A stretch of 6,741 nucleotides of DNA from an uncultured Peptococcaceae bacterium (GCA_937892995.1 CALBJS010000211.1:1-6741); one strand, 5' to 3'. Shown: positions 1 through 6,029, counted from the stretch's first letter. The notes: a model not told the origin generated them from the letters alone. Translations and numbers: made by a program.

Positions 1-55
1 TTAAAGAACCCACTATTTCCATATCTTCAAGTTCTTCCAGAGCTTGAAGATCCAA
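1..55. repeat. 55-bp direct repeat, copy 1 (end of second chaperone gene), cut by window edge
   Basis: Bases 1-55 are identical to bases 132-186, an offset of 131 bp. Identity stops at base 56 (t against c at 187). The other end is unknown because the window starts here, so 55 bp is a minimum length. The copy carries the antisense of the last codons of the TorD-like gene at 127-834 (from LDLQ to VGSL) but nothing of the gene before them. It is joined to the beginning of a different gene at 56-110. It may be a real partial tandem duplication or an assembly-graph artefact at a contig end. Confidence 0.95.
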
Positions 56-110
56 TAAATGATCTCCTGCTCATCGCATAATTTTTGGCCTTCTCAATGA
101 GATTTGCCAT
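27..110 (-). pseudogene. Disrupted start of a Tat-exported protein, probably a molybdoenzyme catalytic subunit
   Basis: An ATG at 110-108 sits 7 bases after a strong GGAGGTGA ribosome binding site and 16 bases after the stop of the preceding chaperone gene. The frame reads 27 codons and stops at TGA (29-27). The first 18 or 19 residues contain MSRRSFI, a good twin-arginine (Tat) motif in an N-terminal position that I associate with DMSO-reductase-type A subunits of Firmicutes. After that, at base 55/56, the sequence switches to an out-of-frame copy of the chaperone gene's 3' end. The peptide becomes Ser-rich and ends, with no hydrophobic signal region and no mature protein. Seen: start, binding site, twin arginines and abrupt junction. 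Inferred: the original gene encoded the enzyme served by the chaperone at 127-834. The gene may be intact outside the window if the junction is a tandem duplication, because the next unit would again carry binding site and start. Confidence 0.6.
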
Positions 111-117
111 GAGTCAT

Positions 118-125
118 TCACCTCC
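118..125 (-). promoter_or_regulatory. Ribosome binding site of the disrupted Tat-signal gene
   Basis: The minus strand reads GGAGGTGA, a near-perfect Shine-Dalgarno sequence, 7 bases before the ATG at 110. It shows that a real gene start lies at 110 although the reading frame is only 27 codons long. The same GGAGGTGAAT string precedes arrB. Confidence 0.75.
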
Positions 126-126
126 A

Positions 127-834
127 CTAATTTAAAGAACCCACTATTTCCATATCTTCAAGTTCTTCCAGAGCTTGAAGATCCAACACCAGATAGCCTT
201 TGAGAATTCTCGCCATCCCTTGATAAAAACCATATTGGGAATTTTCTATCACGTTTATAGAAAAGTCCGGAACCCATTTAAGCAAATGTTCCTGTAAAAA
301 GTCCTTTTGGTCTTGCACTATTTCAGCCAACCTTCTAAAATCCTCAGTTTCTAATATCTTCAGAGACCGATTGCTTAGCTGAAACATAAAATCCAATTCT
401 AAACCCAGATGATCATCAGCTTCCTGTTTAAAGTGCTTAGGTAAAAGTCCGTATTTAAGATAGACTTGCCTTACTTCTAAAGTCTGCTTTTGAAACAGAA
501 GACGCTCTTGGCTAAGATAAGCCGATTCCCAGGGTGGAGCGGGCAGTTCATATGGTCCGATAAACAGGCGGGTATAATCCAATCGCAAATCTATATACAT
601 ATCTTCATTATTTGAATCATATTTTTTAAAAAAGTCGCTAACCTGCCGAACCCCTTCCTGAATATTCCCGTCTTCCCAAATAAAAGGAAAAGCTTCTATT
701 AATCCCTTTTCTACCAGATTGAAAAGAAATTCCCGGCTCGGTTCGTCTAAGAAAGTCCTCCGCAACAAGTCATAAGCAAAAACGCGGATCTCCAGCAATG
801 ATTTAATCCCTTCCAATTCATTTTCTTTTTTCAT
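127..834 (-). CDS. TorD/DmsD-family molybdoenzyme assembly chaperone (second copy)
   Basis: This 235-residue cytoplasmic protein belongs to the TorD/NarJ-type chaperones, which bind the Tat signal and apo-form of a molybdopterin enzyme and hold it until the cofactor is inserted. Recognisable are LDYTRLFIGPYELPAPPWES (residues 85-104), the counterpart of the family's YxxLFxGP-x-APP block, and DDHLGLELDFM (140-150), the typical PDH-x-LELEFM signature with conservative changes. Length fits the family. The ATG at 834 follows AAGGTGGTGA, one mismatch from consensus, at 4 bases. It differs clearly from the chaperone at 1003-1626 and is cut off from it by a terminator. It is followed after 16 bases by a new Tat-signal gene start. 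I infer that it serves that downstream enzyme rather than ArrA. Its last 18 codons are duplicated at 1-55. The partner enzyme cannot be named. Confidence 0.85.
   Translation of the reverse strand: MKKENELEGIKSLLEIRVFAYDLLRRTFLDEPSREFLFNLVEKGLIEAFPFIWEDGNIQEGVRQVSDFFKKYDSNNEDMYIDLRLDYTRLFIGPYELPAPPWESAYLSQERLLFQKQTLEVRQVYLKYGLLPKHFKQEADDHLGLELDFMFQLSNRSLKILETEDFRRLAEIVQDQKDFLQEHLLKWVPDFSINVIENSQYGFYQGMARILKGYLVLDLQALEELEDMEIVGSLN
132..186. repeat. 55-bp direct repeat, copy 2 (native position in the chaperone gene)
   Basis: This is the source copy of the repeat at 1-55. Here it lies in frame as the end of the intact chaperone gene, encoding LDLQALEELEDMEIVGSL. Copy 1 has no chaperone sequence upstream of it, so this one is the original. 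Confidence 0.95.
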
Positions 835-854
835 TGACTCACCACCTTATGTAC

Positions 855-886
855 ATTATCTCACAGGTCGTTTTGTAAAATTTTAC
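855..886 (-). promoter_or_regulatory. Possible promoter and operator of the second chaperone gene
   Basis: On the minus strand TGAGATAAT (863-855) resembles an extended -10 element. At the matching -35 position there is no good hexamer; a perfect 12-bp palindrome, GTAAAATTTTAC (886-875), lies there instead, flanked by T and A runs. A start of transcription near 848 would leave a leader of only about 14 bases, barely enough for the binding site at 848-839, which weakens the call. The terminator at 927-960 implies that some promoter should lie between 835 and 926. Confidence 0.3.
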
Positions 887-920
887 GAAAATCTGTGCTC
901 ATTTTTGTGAATCCATACAA

Positions 921-960
921 TAAAATGAAGGAATGCCCAGAATTTGTGGGACATCCCTTC
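921..960 (-). terminator. Intrinsic terminator after arrD
   Basis: The minus-strand RNA would fold GAAGGGAUG-u-CCCA (960-947) against UGGG-CAU-UCCUUC (939-927), with loop CAAAUUC, one bulged U and one G-U pair, followed by AUUUUAUUG. The U-tract is modest. It lies about 40 bases after the stop of the chaperone gene at 1003-1626, so it closes the C-A-B-D unit and separates it from the second chaperone gene. Confidence 0.7.
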
Positions 961-990
961 TCAGTTAAATGCTTATTCTATTGGCTCTAA

Positions 991-1014
991 TGTTCTAGTG
1001 TTCTAGTGTTCTAG
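991..1014. repeat. Three exact tandem copies of an 8-bp unit across the arrD stop codon
   Basis: The unit tgttctag occurs three times in a row (991-998, 999-1006, 1007-1014), followed by the partial match tattag. On the minus strand each unit boundary supplies CTAG, and the arrD stop codon TAG (1005-1003) is made by the first boundary. Copy-number changes would leave the protein unchanged as long as two units remain. Confidence 0.95.
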
Positions 1015-1626
1015 TATTAGTTCTAAAGTCAAACAGGCGAGATTCTTATAAAAAGTAGTTTTGGCACTCTCTTGAATTCTATCTGTAAAATTCATAATCC
1101 ACTTACTTAGGTAATTATTAAGAAACTCTTCTTTTTTCATCAGCCATTGATCGTTCCCTGTCGTAACATATTGAGCAGTAAGATAGTACATAAATTCTAG
1201 TTCGGTTACAATATGGTCGGGAGGCTGTTTAAACTTATTGGATAAGTTAAGTCCCGCCTGGCGGTAAAATTGTAACACTTCCATGGTAGAATCGCCCATG
1301 ATGCGTCGTTGACCATCCAAATAGATTGAACCGTAAGGAGGGGCTAACAGATCGAAAGGACCGATAAACAGTTTTGCATGATCTATGGTTAAGTCTTGAA
1401 GCATTGATGTACTAGCGGACAAGCTTTTCATTCCTGATACTAATGGAATCAGGTCAGGTTTAAGACTCTGTAAATTTTGCCCTAAGAGGGTTAATATTTC
1501 GTCAAACTCTTCCGTGGGTGGACTATAGAGCAGAGAGAGTAGTTTATAAATATTAGCTGTTTGGATTAAATCCGTTTGATTCAAACTGTTTTGGATTAAT
1601 TCTTGATTATGAATGGGAGAGGCCAT
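1003..1626 (-). CDS. arrD: TorD-family chaperone of the arsenate reductase cluster (ArrD)
   Basis: This 207-residue TorD-like protein is expected to bind ArrA in the cytoplasm, assist molybdenum cofactor insertion and prevent premature Tat export. Family blocks seen are DHAKLFIGPFDLLAPPYGS (residues 82-100), MGDSTMEVLQFYRQAGL (110-126) and PPDHIVTELEFMYYL (135-149), the last being the classic PDH-x-ELEFM signature. The ATG at 1626 lies 33 bases after arrB. Its binding site is weak (AAAGG, 11 bases away); no better in-frame start is visible, since the nearby TTG runs directly into TAG. Position as the last gene of the C-A-B-D block is the usual place of ArrD. It shares the family blocks with the chaperone at 127-834 but differs at most other positions, so this is not a recent duplication. 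Its 3' end runs into an 8-bp tandem repeat. The family is certain; the name arrD depends on the ArrA call. Confidence 0.8.
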   Translation of the reverse strand: MASPIHNQELIQNSLNQTDLIQTANIYKLLSLLYSPPTEEFDEILTLLGQNLQSLKPDLIPLVSGMKSLSASTSMLQDLTIDHAKLFIGPFDLLAPPYGSIYLDGQRRIMGDSTMEVLQFYRQAGLNLSNKFKQPPDHIVTELEFMYYLTAQYVTTGNDQWLMKKEEFLNNYLSKWIMNFTDRIQESAKTTFYKNLACLTLELILEH

Positions 1627-1659
1627 CGCTAATCCAACCTTTCTACTTGTTAAGCCTAT

Positions 1660-2346
1660 TTAAAAGCTACGAATATAAAACACTTTGGGCTTGGTTCCGG
1701 CGTGGGGCTTTAACTGCCTGGAACAATATTGGGCAATAAGTTTATTCACTTCACTTGCCGAATCATCAAAGTCGCCAACAGTTCTTGCACCTGCAGGGCA
1801 GGAATCCACACAGTAAGGTTGCTCCCCTTTAGCTAACCGATGGTCACATAAGGTACATTTTTCCACAATACCTTTGGACCTGATTCCTTCATATGTTGCG
1901 GCCCTATCAGGGTTATAGTAAGGAATTGGGGCTCCAACTTCTTGAGCCGTTTCTTGCCCCGAGGCAGTTCCTTTATCGATAACTGATGCTAAATCTCTCC
2001 AGAAAGCGTGAGGTGCATTATAATTAAAGGAAATAACTTCGTAAGGACAAGCCTGCATACAGCTTTTACAGCCTATGCATTTCTTGGGATCATGCAAGGT
2101 TAACCCTTTGTCATCCTTATGCATAGCCTTAGTGGGGCAAGACTTGACGCAAGCTGCATCATCGCAATGATTACATAGAGTAGGTACAAACTCATACTTT
2201 ACGTTGGGAAAGACCCCCGTAGTATCCTTCAAATGATGAGCCCAAAAAATATCGCGGTCAACATTATTTTCATTTTTGCAGGTGATGCCACATGCTCCAC
2301 AGCCCACACATTTATGCAAATCAATCACCATTCCGTATCTTGCCAA
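1660..2346 (-). CDS. arrB: Four-cluster [4Fe-4S] electron-transfer subunit (ArrB; DmsB/PsrB/NrfC family)
   Basis: This 228-residue ferredoxin-like subunit carries electrons between the membrane anchor and the catalytic subunit. All sixteen ligands for four [4Fe-4S] clusters are present: C13-x2-C16-x2-C19-x3-C23, C58-x2-C61-x4-C66-x3-C70, C90-x2-C93-x2-C96-x3-C100 and C164-x2-C167-x11-C179-x3-C183. It has no signal peptide of its own, so it would be exported bound to Tat-targeted ArrA, as known for this family. The start is TTG (2346), chosen because GGAGGTGA stands 6 bases before it; the first ATG is codon 6 and would be badly spaced. The gene starts 24 bases after arrA and ends 33 bases before arrD, which fits one transcript. 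The same fold occurs in polysulfide, DMSO and nitrite reductases, so the substrate is inferred from ArrA. Confidence 0.88.
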   Translation of the reverse strand: MARYGMVIDLHKCVGCGACGITCKNENNVDRDIFWAHHLKDTTGVFPNVKYEFVPTLCNHCDDAACVKSCPTKAMHKDDKGLTLHDPKKCIGCKSCMQACPYEVISFNYNAPHAFWRDLASVIDKGTASGQETAQEVGAPIPYYNPDRAATYEGIRSKGIVEKCTLCDHRLAKGEQPYCVDSCPAGARTVGDFDDSASEVNKLIAQYCSRQLKPHAGTKPKVFYIRSF

Positions 2347-2352
2347 TTGTAT

Positions 2353-2360
2353 TCACCTCC
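2353..2360 (-). promoter_or_regulatory. Ribosome binding site that fixes the TTG start of arrB
   Basis: The minus strand reads GGAGGTGA, ending 6 bases before TTG at 2346. This near-ideal spacing supports the TTG start over the in-frame ATG five codons later. Confidence 0.8.
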
Positions 2361-2370
2361 ATATTTTAAA

Positions 2371-4905
2371 TTATACCTTTTCTATCTTGATTCGGGTTAC
2401 GCCGCCATGACGAGCCGTACTTCCACTTAATCTCTCCCAATCAGCAGGAAGAATCTCATTGTTATTCCCCCCCCGAGGAGTTCGTTTGCCATAATCTAAG
2501 GAAGCGACTTTACCATAGGCCCAGTGGCCCTGGCCATAACATTTGGCAACGGTTCCCGGCCGGACCCCTTCCCATAACTTGACAGCACAGGTAATACTCC
2601 CTGTGGGTGATGTAATCCTAATCTTATCTCCGCTCTGGATGCTTAGCTTTGCCCCATCAATAGGGTTAATCTTAGCTACATCATTCCAGGCTTCATCTCC
2701 AGGATCAACATCCTTAAACTCCTGATACCAAAGAGTATTCGCTGAACGAGCTTCCCTGTTAAGTCTGGAACGGTGCTCAAAGAAAATAAAGGGATATTCG
2801 GAGGCTTCTCCCCAACGGAAAGGTTCTTCGTAGTGAGGAACAAAGGCAAGCTCGCCACGAGCAAGGTATTTGGTGGCTTCCATAATATCATCAACGTTTG
2901 TTTTGTGTTTTTCGGCATGGCTTTCAAGGGCCTTCTTTAGGGTCTCACTATAGAATTCAAACTTCGTAGTTTCCGTTCCAAAATCTTCCCAATTTTTGAA
3001 GTAAGAAGGCTCAATCGAATTCCAGACTCCTTTATCCACAAAATCCTGCCAGCCGTTCAAGGTATCTCCTTTTTTCTCTTTGCTGGGATCCCAGACACCC
3101 TGGGTATAATACTTGAGTGCAAACATATTAAATTCCATAGAGGTTGTTGGAGACTTACCCGTTTCCGGGTCTTTAAATTCATTTTTAAAATACTCAATAA
3201 GATTTGGGAATCCTTTTTTAGCCAGGGACTCCGCAAGCAGCCAACTAACTTCACCTTCATCTATCCGCACATCCCAGATAGGCTCAACGACCCGTTGCTG
3301 AATGGAAGCAAAAGCGATCTTATTCGCTTTAGATTTGTTAAAGGACCATTTTTCAAAGACACTCATTGCCGCCGGCAGAACGATATCAGCGTATTGAGCC
3401 ATTTCAGAGGGGTTTGTCGTGATATGAACGAGGAAGGGCAGTTGTTCCAAGGCTTTTTCCCAGCGTTGGGCACCTGTACAGGAGAACGGGTGATTACACC
3501 AGTAAGCGATTGCCATTTTAATTTCATAGGGGTCTTTATCCAACATGCCATCGGCTACCCGATTGGTTAATACTCCTCCACCGGATTTTCCACTCTTCAA
3601 AGCAGGGAATTCCTTGTATCCCCGCTGGTCAATTTTTTTGTTCTTGGTGCCTTTTTTAGAAACAGCGTCCTGGTAGACTTCATAACTTGGAAGTTTACCG
3701 GTAGGAACACTTGACCCCCTTAGAGTACCTCCAACATTTTCTACAGACCCTACCAAGGCATTAAGGGCATGGGCTGCCATCGCACTATACCCTCCACGAA
3801 CTTGCATAGCGGTGCCGGGGGATAACCAGGAAATAGCATAGGGAGCAGCTTTAGCAAATCCCCGGGCAACACGGATAATTTGCTCGGCAGGGACTCCAAC
3901 CCGTTCAGATGCCCATTCCGGAGTGCGATCTTTTAATTCCAGATTCCACCACTTAACCAACCCGAAGGTACGCTTTTCCTCGAATGATTCCTCAGAAATG
4001 CTCTCTCCCTTTTTAAAGAGGTTAACCCCCTCCTTGAAATCACCAACAAATTCCTTATTCCATAATCCTTCAGCCAGAATGACGTGAGCGATGGCGACAG
4101 CTAAGGCACCGTCTTCACCTGGAATAACCGGCATCCACTCTTGAGCTTTGGCAGCTGATGCCGAAAGGCGGGGATCAATCGCCACAACGGTCGCTTGGTC
4201 TAGAACCTGCCCCCAAACATTAATGACATGGGGGACTTGCCGGTTCGAAGCAACTGGGTCAGCCCCCCAGAGTAGAACATACCGGGTTTCTGCCAAATCA
4301 TAATCCCGATAATCCCAGTAGGCTTCCGTATAATAGGGGCCGAACTTTTCTGCTTCCGCACAGATTGAACTATGGGAGATATTATTCGGAGAACCGAACA
4401 CTTTCGTAGTGGCATCATAGAAAATATCAGCCATTCCGGAGTAACGTCCTCGCAAGAGAAGATATTTCTCCGGCTCATTATTATTTCGAAGTTCCATCAT
4501 CTTATCTGTAATGGTGTCAATCGCCTCTTCCCAGGTAATAGAGACAAATTGAGGATCTTCCGTGCGGCCCTTCTTTGGATTTGTACGTTTCATGGGCACT
4601 TTGACTCTGTCCGGGTCATAGAGTTGTTGAATGGCCAAATGCCCGCGTGGACAGGTTTTCCCATGGGCCGCTTTACTGTTCGGGTTTCCTCTGACTTTGA
4701 TTACACGTCCATCTACGACATATGCTTGAATTGCACACCAAGTTGTACACCCTTGACAGAGTGTACTAAGCCATTTTCCTTCAACAGAAGTCGATGTGTT
4801 TTCATCTTGGGCTAAAGCTTTAAGAGCCGGCAAACCTGTTGTTCCGGCAACAAGAAGACCGGTCGCCGCTGAAGCTTGCAGAAATCTTCGGCGTGTCATC
4901 TTCAT
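2371..4905 (-). CDS. arrA: Tat-exported molybdopterin oxidoreductase, probable respiratory arsenate reductase catalytic subunit (ArrA)
   Basis: This 844-residue member of the DMSO-reductase superfamily probably reduces arsenate to arsenite in anaerobic respiration, outside the membrane. The N-terminus has the Tat motif TRRRFLQ (residues 4-10), a hydrophobic stretch and a likely cleavage site after ALA (30-32). C50-x2-C53-x3-C57-x27-C85 binds a [4Fe-4S] cluster and matches the spacing reported for ArrA. C182 in NISHSSICAEAEKFG is the probable molybdenum ligand. Relative to C182, residues R154, Y155, H178, K187 and Y199 lie at the spacings I remember for the arsenate-binding residues around C193 of Shewanella ArrA. 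The C-terminal part (about 700-844) is the molydopterin-dinucleotide-binding domain. Length is close to ArrA (about 850) and unlike PhsA/PsrA (about 750) or TtrA (about 1000). The ATG at 4905 follows GAGGTG by 7 bases. A run of eight G lies in codons 811-813, in frame. Alternatives are arsenite oxidase ArxA or a selenate reductase. Confidence 0.75.
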   Translation of the reverse strand: MKMTRRRFLQASAATGLLVAGTTGLPALKALAQDENTSTSVEGKWLSTLCQGCTTWCAIQAYVVDGRVIKVRGNPNSKAAHGKTCPRGHLAIQQLYDPDRVKVPMKRTNPKKGRTEDPQFVSITWEEAIDTITDKMMELRNNNEPEKYLLLRGRYSGMADIFYDATTKVFGSPNNISHSSICAEAEKFGPYYTEAYWDYRDYDLAETRYVLLWGADPVASNRQVPHVINVWGQVLDQATVVAIDPRLSASAAKAQEWMPVIPGEDGALAVAIAHVILAEGLWNKEFVGDFKEGVNLFKKGESISEESFEEKRTFGLVKWWNLELKDRTPEWASERVGVPAEQIIRVARGFAKAAPYAISWLSPGTAMQVRGGYSAMAAHALNALVGSVENVGGTLRGSSVPTGKLPSYEVYQDAVSKKGTKNKKIDQRGYKEFPALKSGKSGGGVLTNRVADGMLDKDPYEIKMAIAYWCNHPFSCTGAQRWEKALEQLPFLVHITTNPSEMAQYADIVLPAAMSVFEKWSFNKSKANKIAFASIQQRVVEPIWDVRIDEGEVSWLLAESLAKKGFPNLIEYFKNEFKDPETGKSPTTSMEFNMFALKYYTQGVWDPSKEKKGDTLNGWQDFVDKGVWNSIEPSYFKNWEDFGTETTKFEFYSETLKKALESHAEKHKTNVDDIMEATKYLARGELAFVPHYEEPFRWGEASEYPFIFFEHRSRLNREARSANTLWYQEFKDVDPGDEAWNDVAKINPIDGAKLSIQSGDKIRITSPTGSITCAVKLWEGVRPGTVAKCYGQGHWAYGKVASLDYGKRTPRGGNNNEILPADWERLSGSTARHGGVTRIKIEKV

Positions 4906-4949
4906 GGAGTTCCACCTCGCTTAAATTTTTTCTGTAATATCTTTTTAAC

Positions 4950-5864
4950 TTAAAAAGGAATTGGGAATTTTATTTGTCCGGCTGCAATAACGATATATTT
5001 AAACGTAAATCCTCCTACAATGACCAGTGATGAAAGAACAACAGCCATCCCTTTGGACATTTCAGAAGTCCTGTCTTTTATTAGAGAGTAGAGGCTGCCC
5101 AGGATAGGAATAATCAACCCAGCCAGCAGGACAAAGCCAATCCATAATCCGCCGAACTGATCCATCATGTTGTTGGCTGTAGCTGCAGTTTCCAGCCCTC
5201 CACGACTAAGAGATACCTGCCAGGACAATACAAGAATCAACTGAAGAGTAGTTAAGATACAAAAGAGGACAGTAAAATTAAATCCTTTTCCATCTGAAGC
5301 GGAAGCAACTTCCTTGGCCATTTTTTGGGATACTCCCCAAGACATTCCCAGCTCTTTGATTAAGAGTATGAGTGCCGTACCGCCTAATAAGGAAGATACA
5401 AAAAATAAAGCTGTTACCATCCCGCCGATCCAAAGAGGGCGACCGAGGGAAGCGAGTAAGAGACCGTGATATACTCCTACAAAGATAGCGAATATGGTTC
5501 CAAATCCCCAAACTACCCTAAAGAAAGATCCCGAAGTGTTATTTTTGAAGTAGAGCCAAGCGTAGATTAGGGAAAGTACCATAAAGGCTACTTGAAATAT
5601 CCCTCCCCAAGAGGTCACAGATTGAATATTAAAGTTATAAAGTGTTGAGAGAAATCGTTCAGGCCTACCAAGTTCACTTAGTAAAAATAGAACCCCTACT
5701 CCGACTAAAACCGGAGCAAGATAAGCACCTATTGCTGCAAGTTTACGATAACGGTTTTTCCCATAGGCAGTGAGTAGAACGGAGAGAAGAAATAATCCTA
5801 TTCCCAATCCCCCGAGGAATAGATCAAGAGTCACACGGATGTCCCATGGAGCATGCCATTCCAT
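4950..5864 (-). CDS. arrC: NrfD/PsrC-type quinol-oxidising membrane anchor (ArrC)
   Basis: This 304-residue integral membrane protein would oxidise menaquinol and pass electrons to ArrB, anchoring the complex. About eight hydrophobic segments are visible, near residues 14-34, 46-64, 84-106, 116-138, 148-170, 197-219, 240-262 and 271-294. The SELGRPERF stretch (63-71) after the second segment and the second GRP (141-143) are typical of the NrfD/PsrC family. The start is placed at ATG 5864: AAAGGAGGT lies 6 bases before it, and the protein then begins MEWHAPWDIRVTLDLFLGG as family members do. The frame stays open up to ATG 5960, but those 32 extra residues are polar, lack family features and cover the likely promoter. 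It lies 44 bases before arrA with no terminator between. In Firmicute arr clusters such an anchor replaces the tetrahaem CymA used by Shewanella. Confidence 0.88.
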   Translation of the reverse strand: MEWHAPWDIRVTLDLFLGGLGIGLFLLSVLLTAYGKNRYRKLAAIGAYLAPVLVGVGVLFLLSELGRPERFLSTLYNFNIQSVTSWGGIFQVAFMVLSLIYAWLYFKNNTSGSFFRVVWGFGTIFAIFVGVYHGLLLASLGRPLWIGGMVTALFFVSSLLGGTALILLIKELGMSWGVSQKMAKEVASASDGKGFNFTVLFCILTTLQLILVLSWQVSLSRGGLETAATANNMMDQFGGLWIGFVLLAGLIIPILGSLYSLIKDRTSEMSKGMAVVLSSLVIVGGFTFKYIVIAAGQIKFPIPF

Positions 5865-5870
5865 ACCTTT

Positions 5871-5879
5871 ACCTCCTTT
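5871..5879 (-). promoter_or_regulatory. Ribosome binding site that fixes the start of arrC
   Basis: The minus strand reads AAAGGAGGT, ending 6 bases before the ATG at 5864. No comparable site precedes the in-frame ATG at 5960, so the shorter protein is preferred. Confidence 0.85.
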
Positions 5880-5897
5880 GAATTTGTGATTAATTTC

Positions 5898-5926
5898 ATT
5901 ATTTACCATTTTAGCTAAGATGTAAA
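5898..5926 (-). promoter_or_regulatory. Candidate sigma-A promoter of the arrCABD unit (proximal)
   Basis: The minus strand reads TTTACA (5926-5921), a 17-base spacer, then AATAAT (5903-5898); each hexamer differs from consensus at one position. Transcription would begin near 5891, leaving a leader of about 27 bases that contains the arrC ribosome binding site. It lies downstream of the strong terminator that separates the regulator gene from arrC, where a promoter is needed. Confidence 0.55.
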
Positions 5927-5936
5927 TCGGTAAGAA

Positions 5937-5953
5937 CCCTGAATGCATCAGGG
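5937..5953. promoter_or_regulatory. Inverted repeat upstream of the proximal promoter, possible operator
   Basis: The sequence ccctga-atgca-tcaggg has perfect 6-bp arms around a 5-base centre. It lies 10 bases before the proximal -35 box and just after the distal -10 box, a suitable place for a regulator. No match to a known operator was recognised, so the binding protein is unknown; the neighbouring response regulator is one candidate. Confidence 0.35.
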
Positions 5954-5962
5954 ATTTCACTG

Positions 5963-5991
5963 ATAGTAGTCAGCATATTCCTAACATTCAA
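5963..5991 (-). promoter_or_regulatory. Second candidate promoter of the arrCABD unit (distal)
   Basis: The minus strand reads TTGAAT (5991-5986), a 17-base spacer and TACTAT (5968-5963), each matching four of six consensus positions. Transcription would begin near 5956 with a leader of about 90 bases. It is weaker than the proximal candidate and could need an activator. Confidence 0.35.
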
Positions 5992-6029
5992 TTTGGTTGT
6001 TCCTTGAGACCCTTATTCTTCAGAAGGTT

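Noticed and set aside
991..1014. Short repeats considered as a CRISPR or iteron array
   Set aside because: The units are only 8 bp, contiguous and without spacers, and three in number; a simple microsatellite explains them.
2233..2430. Plus-strand open frame over the arrB/arrA junction
   Set aside because: It is antisense to the cysteine motifs of arrB and the end of arrA and shows no protein-like features.
4372..4815. 147-codon open frame on the plus strand
   Set aside because: It lies wholly antisense to the well-supported arrA, has no convincing binding site or family features, and is a shadow of that gene.
2371..4905. Assignment of the catalytic subunit as polysulfide or thiosulfate reductase (PsrA/PhsA)
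   Set aside because: The Cys ligand and NrfD anchor would fit, but the protein is about 90 residues longer than I expect for PsrA/PhsA, and the R154/Y155/H178/K187/Y199 set points to ArrA.
5865..5960. 32-residue N-terminal extension of ArrC from the ATG at 5960
   Set aside because: It lacks a binding site and family similarity and overlaps the best promoter; a strong AAAGGAGGT precedes the ATG at 5864.
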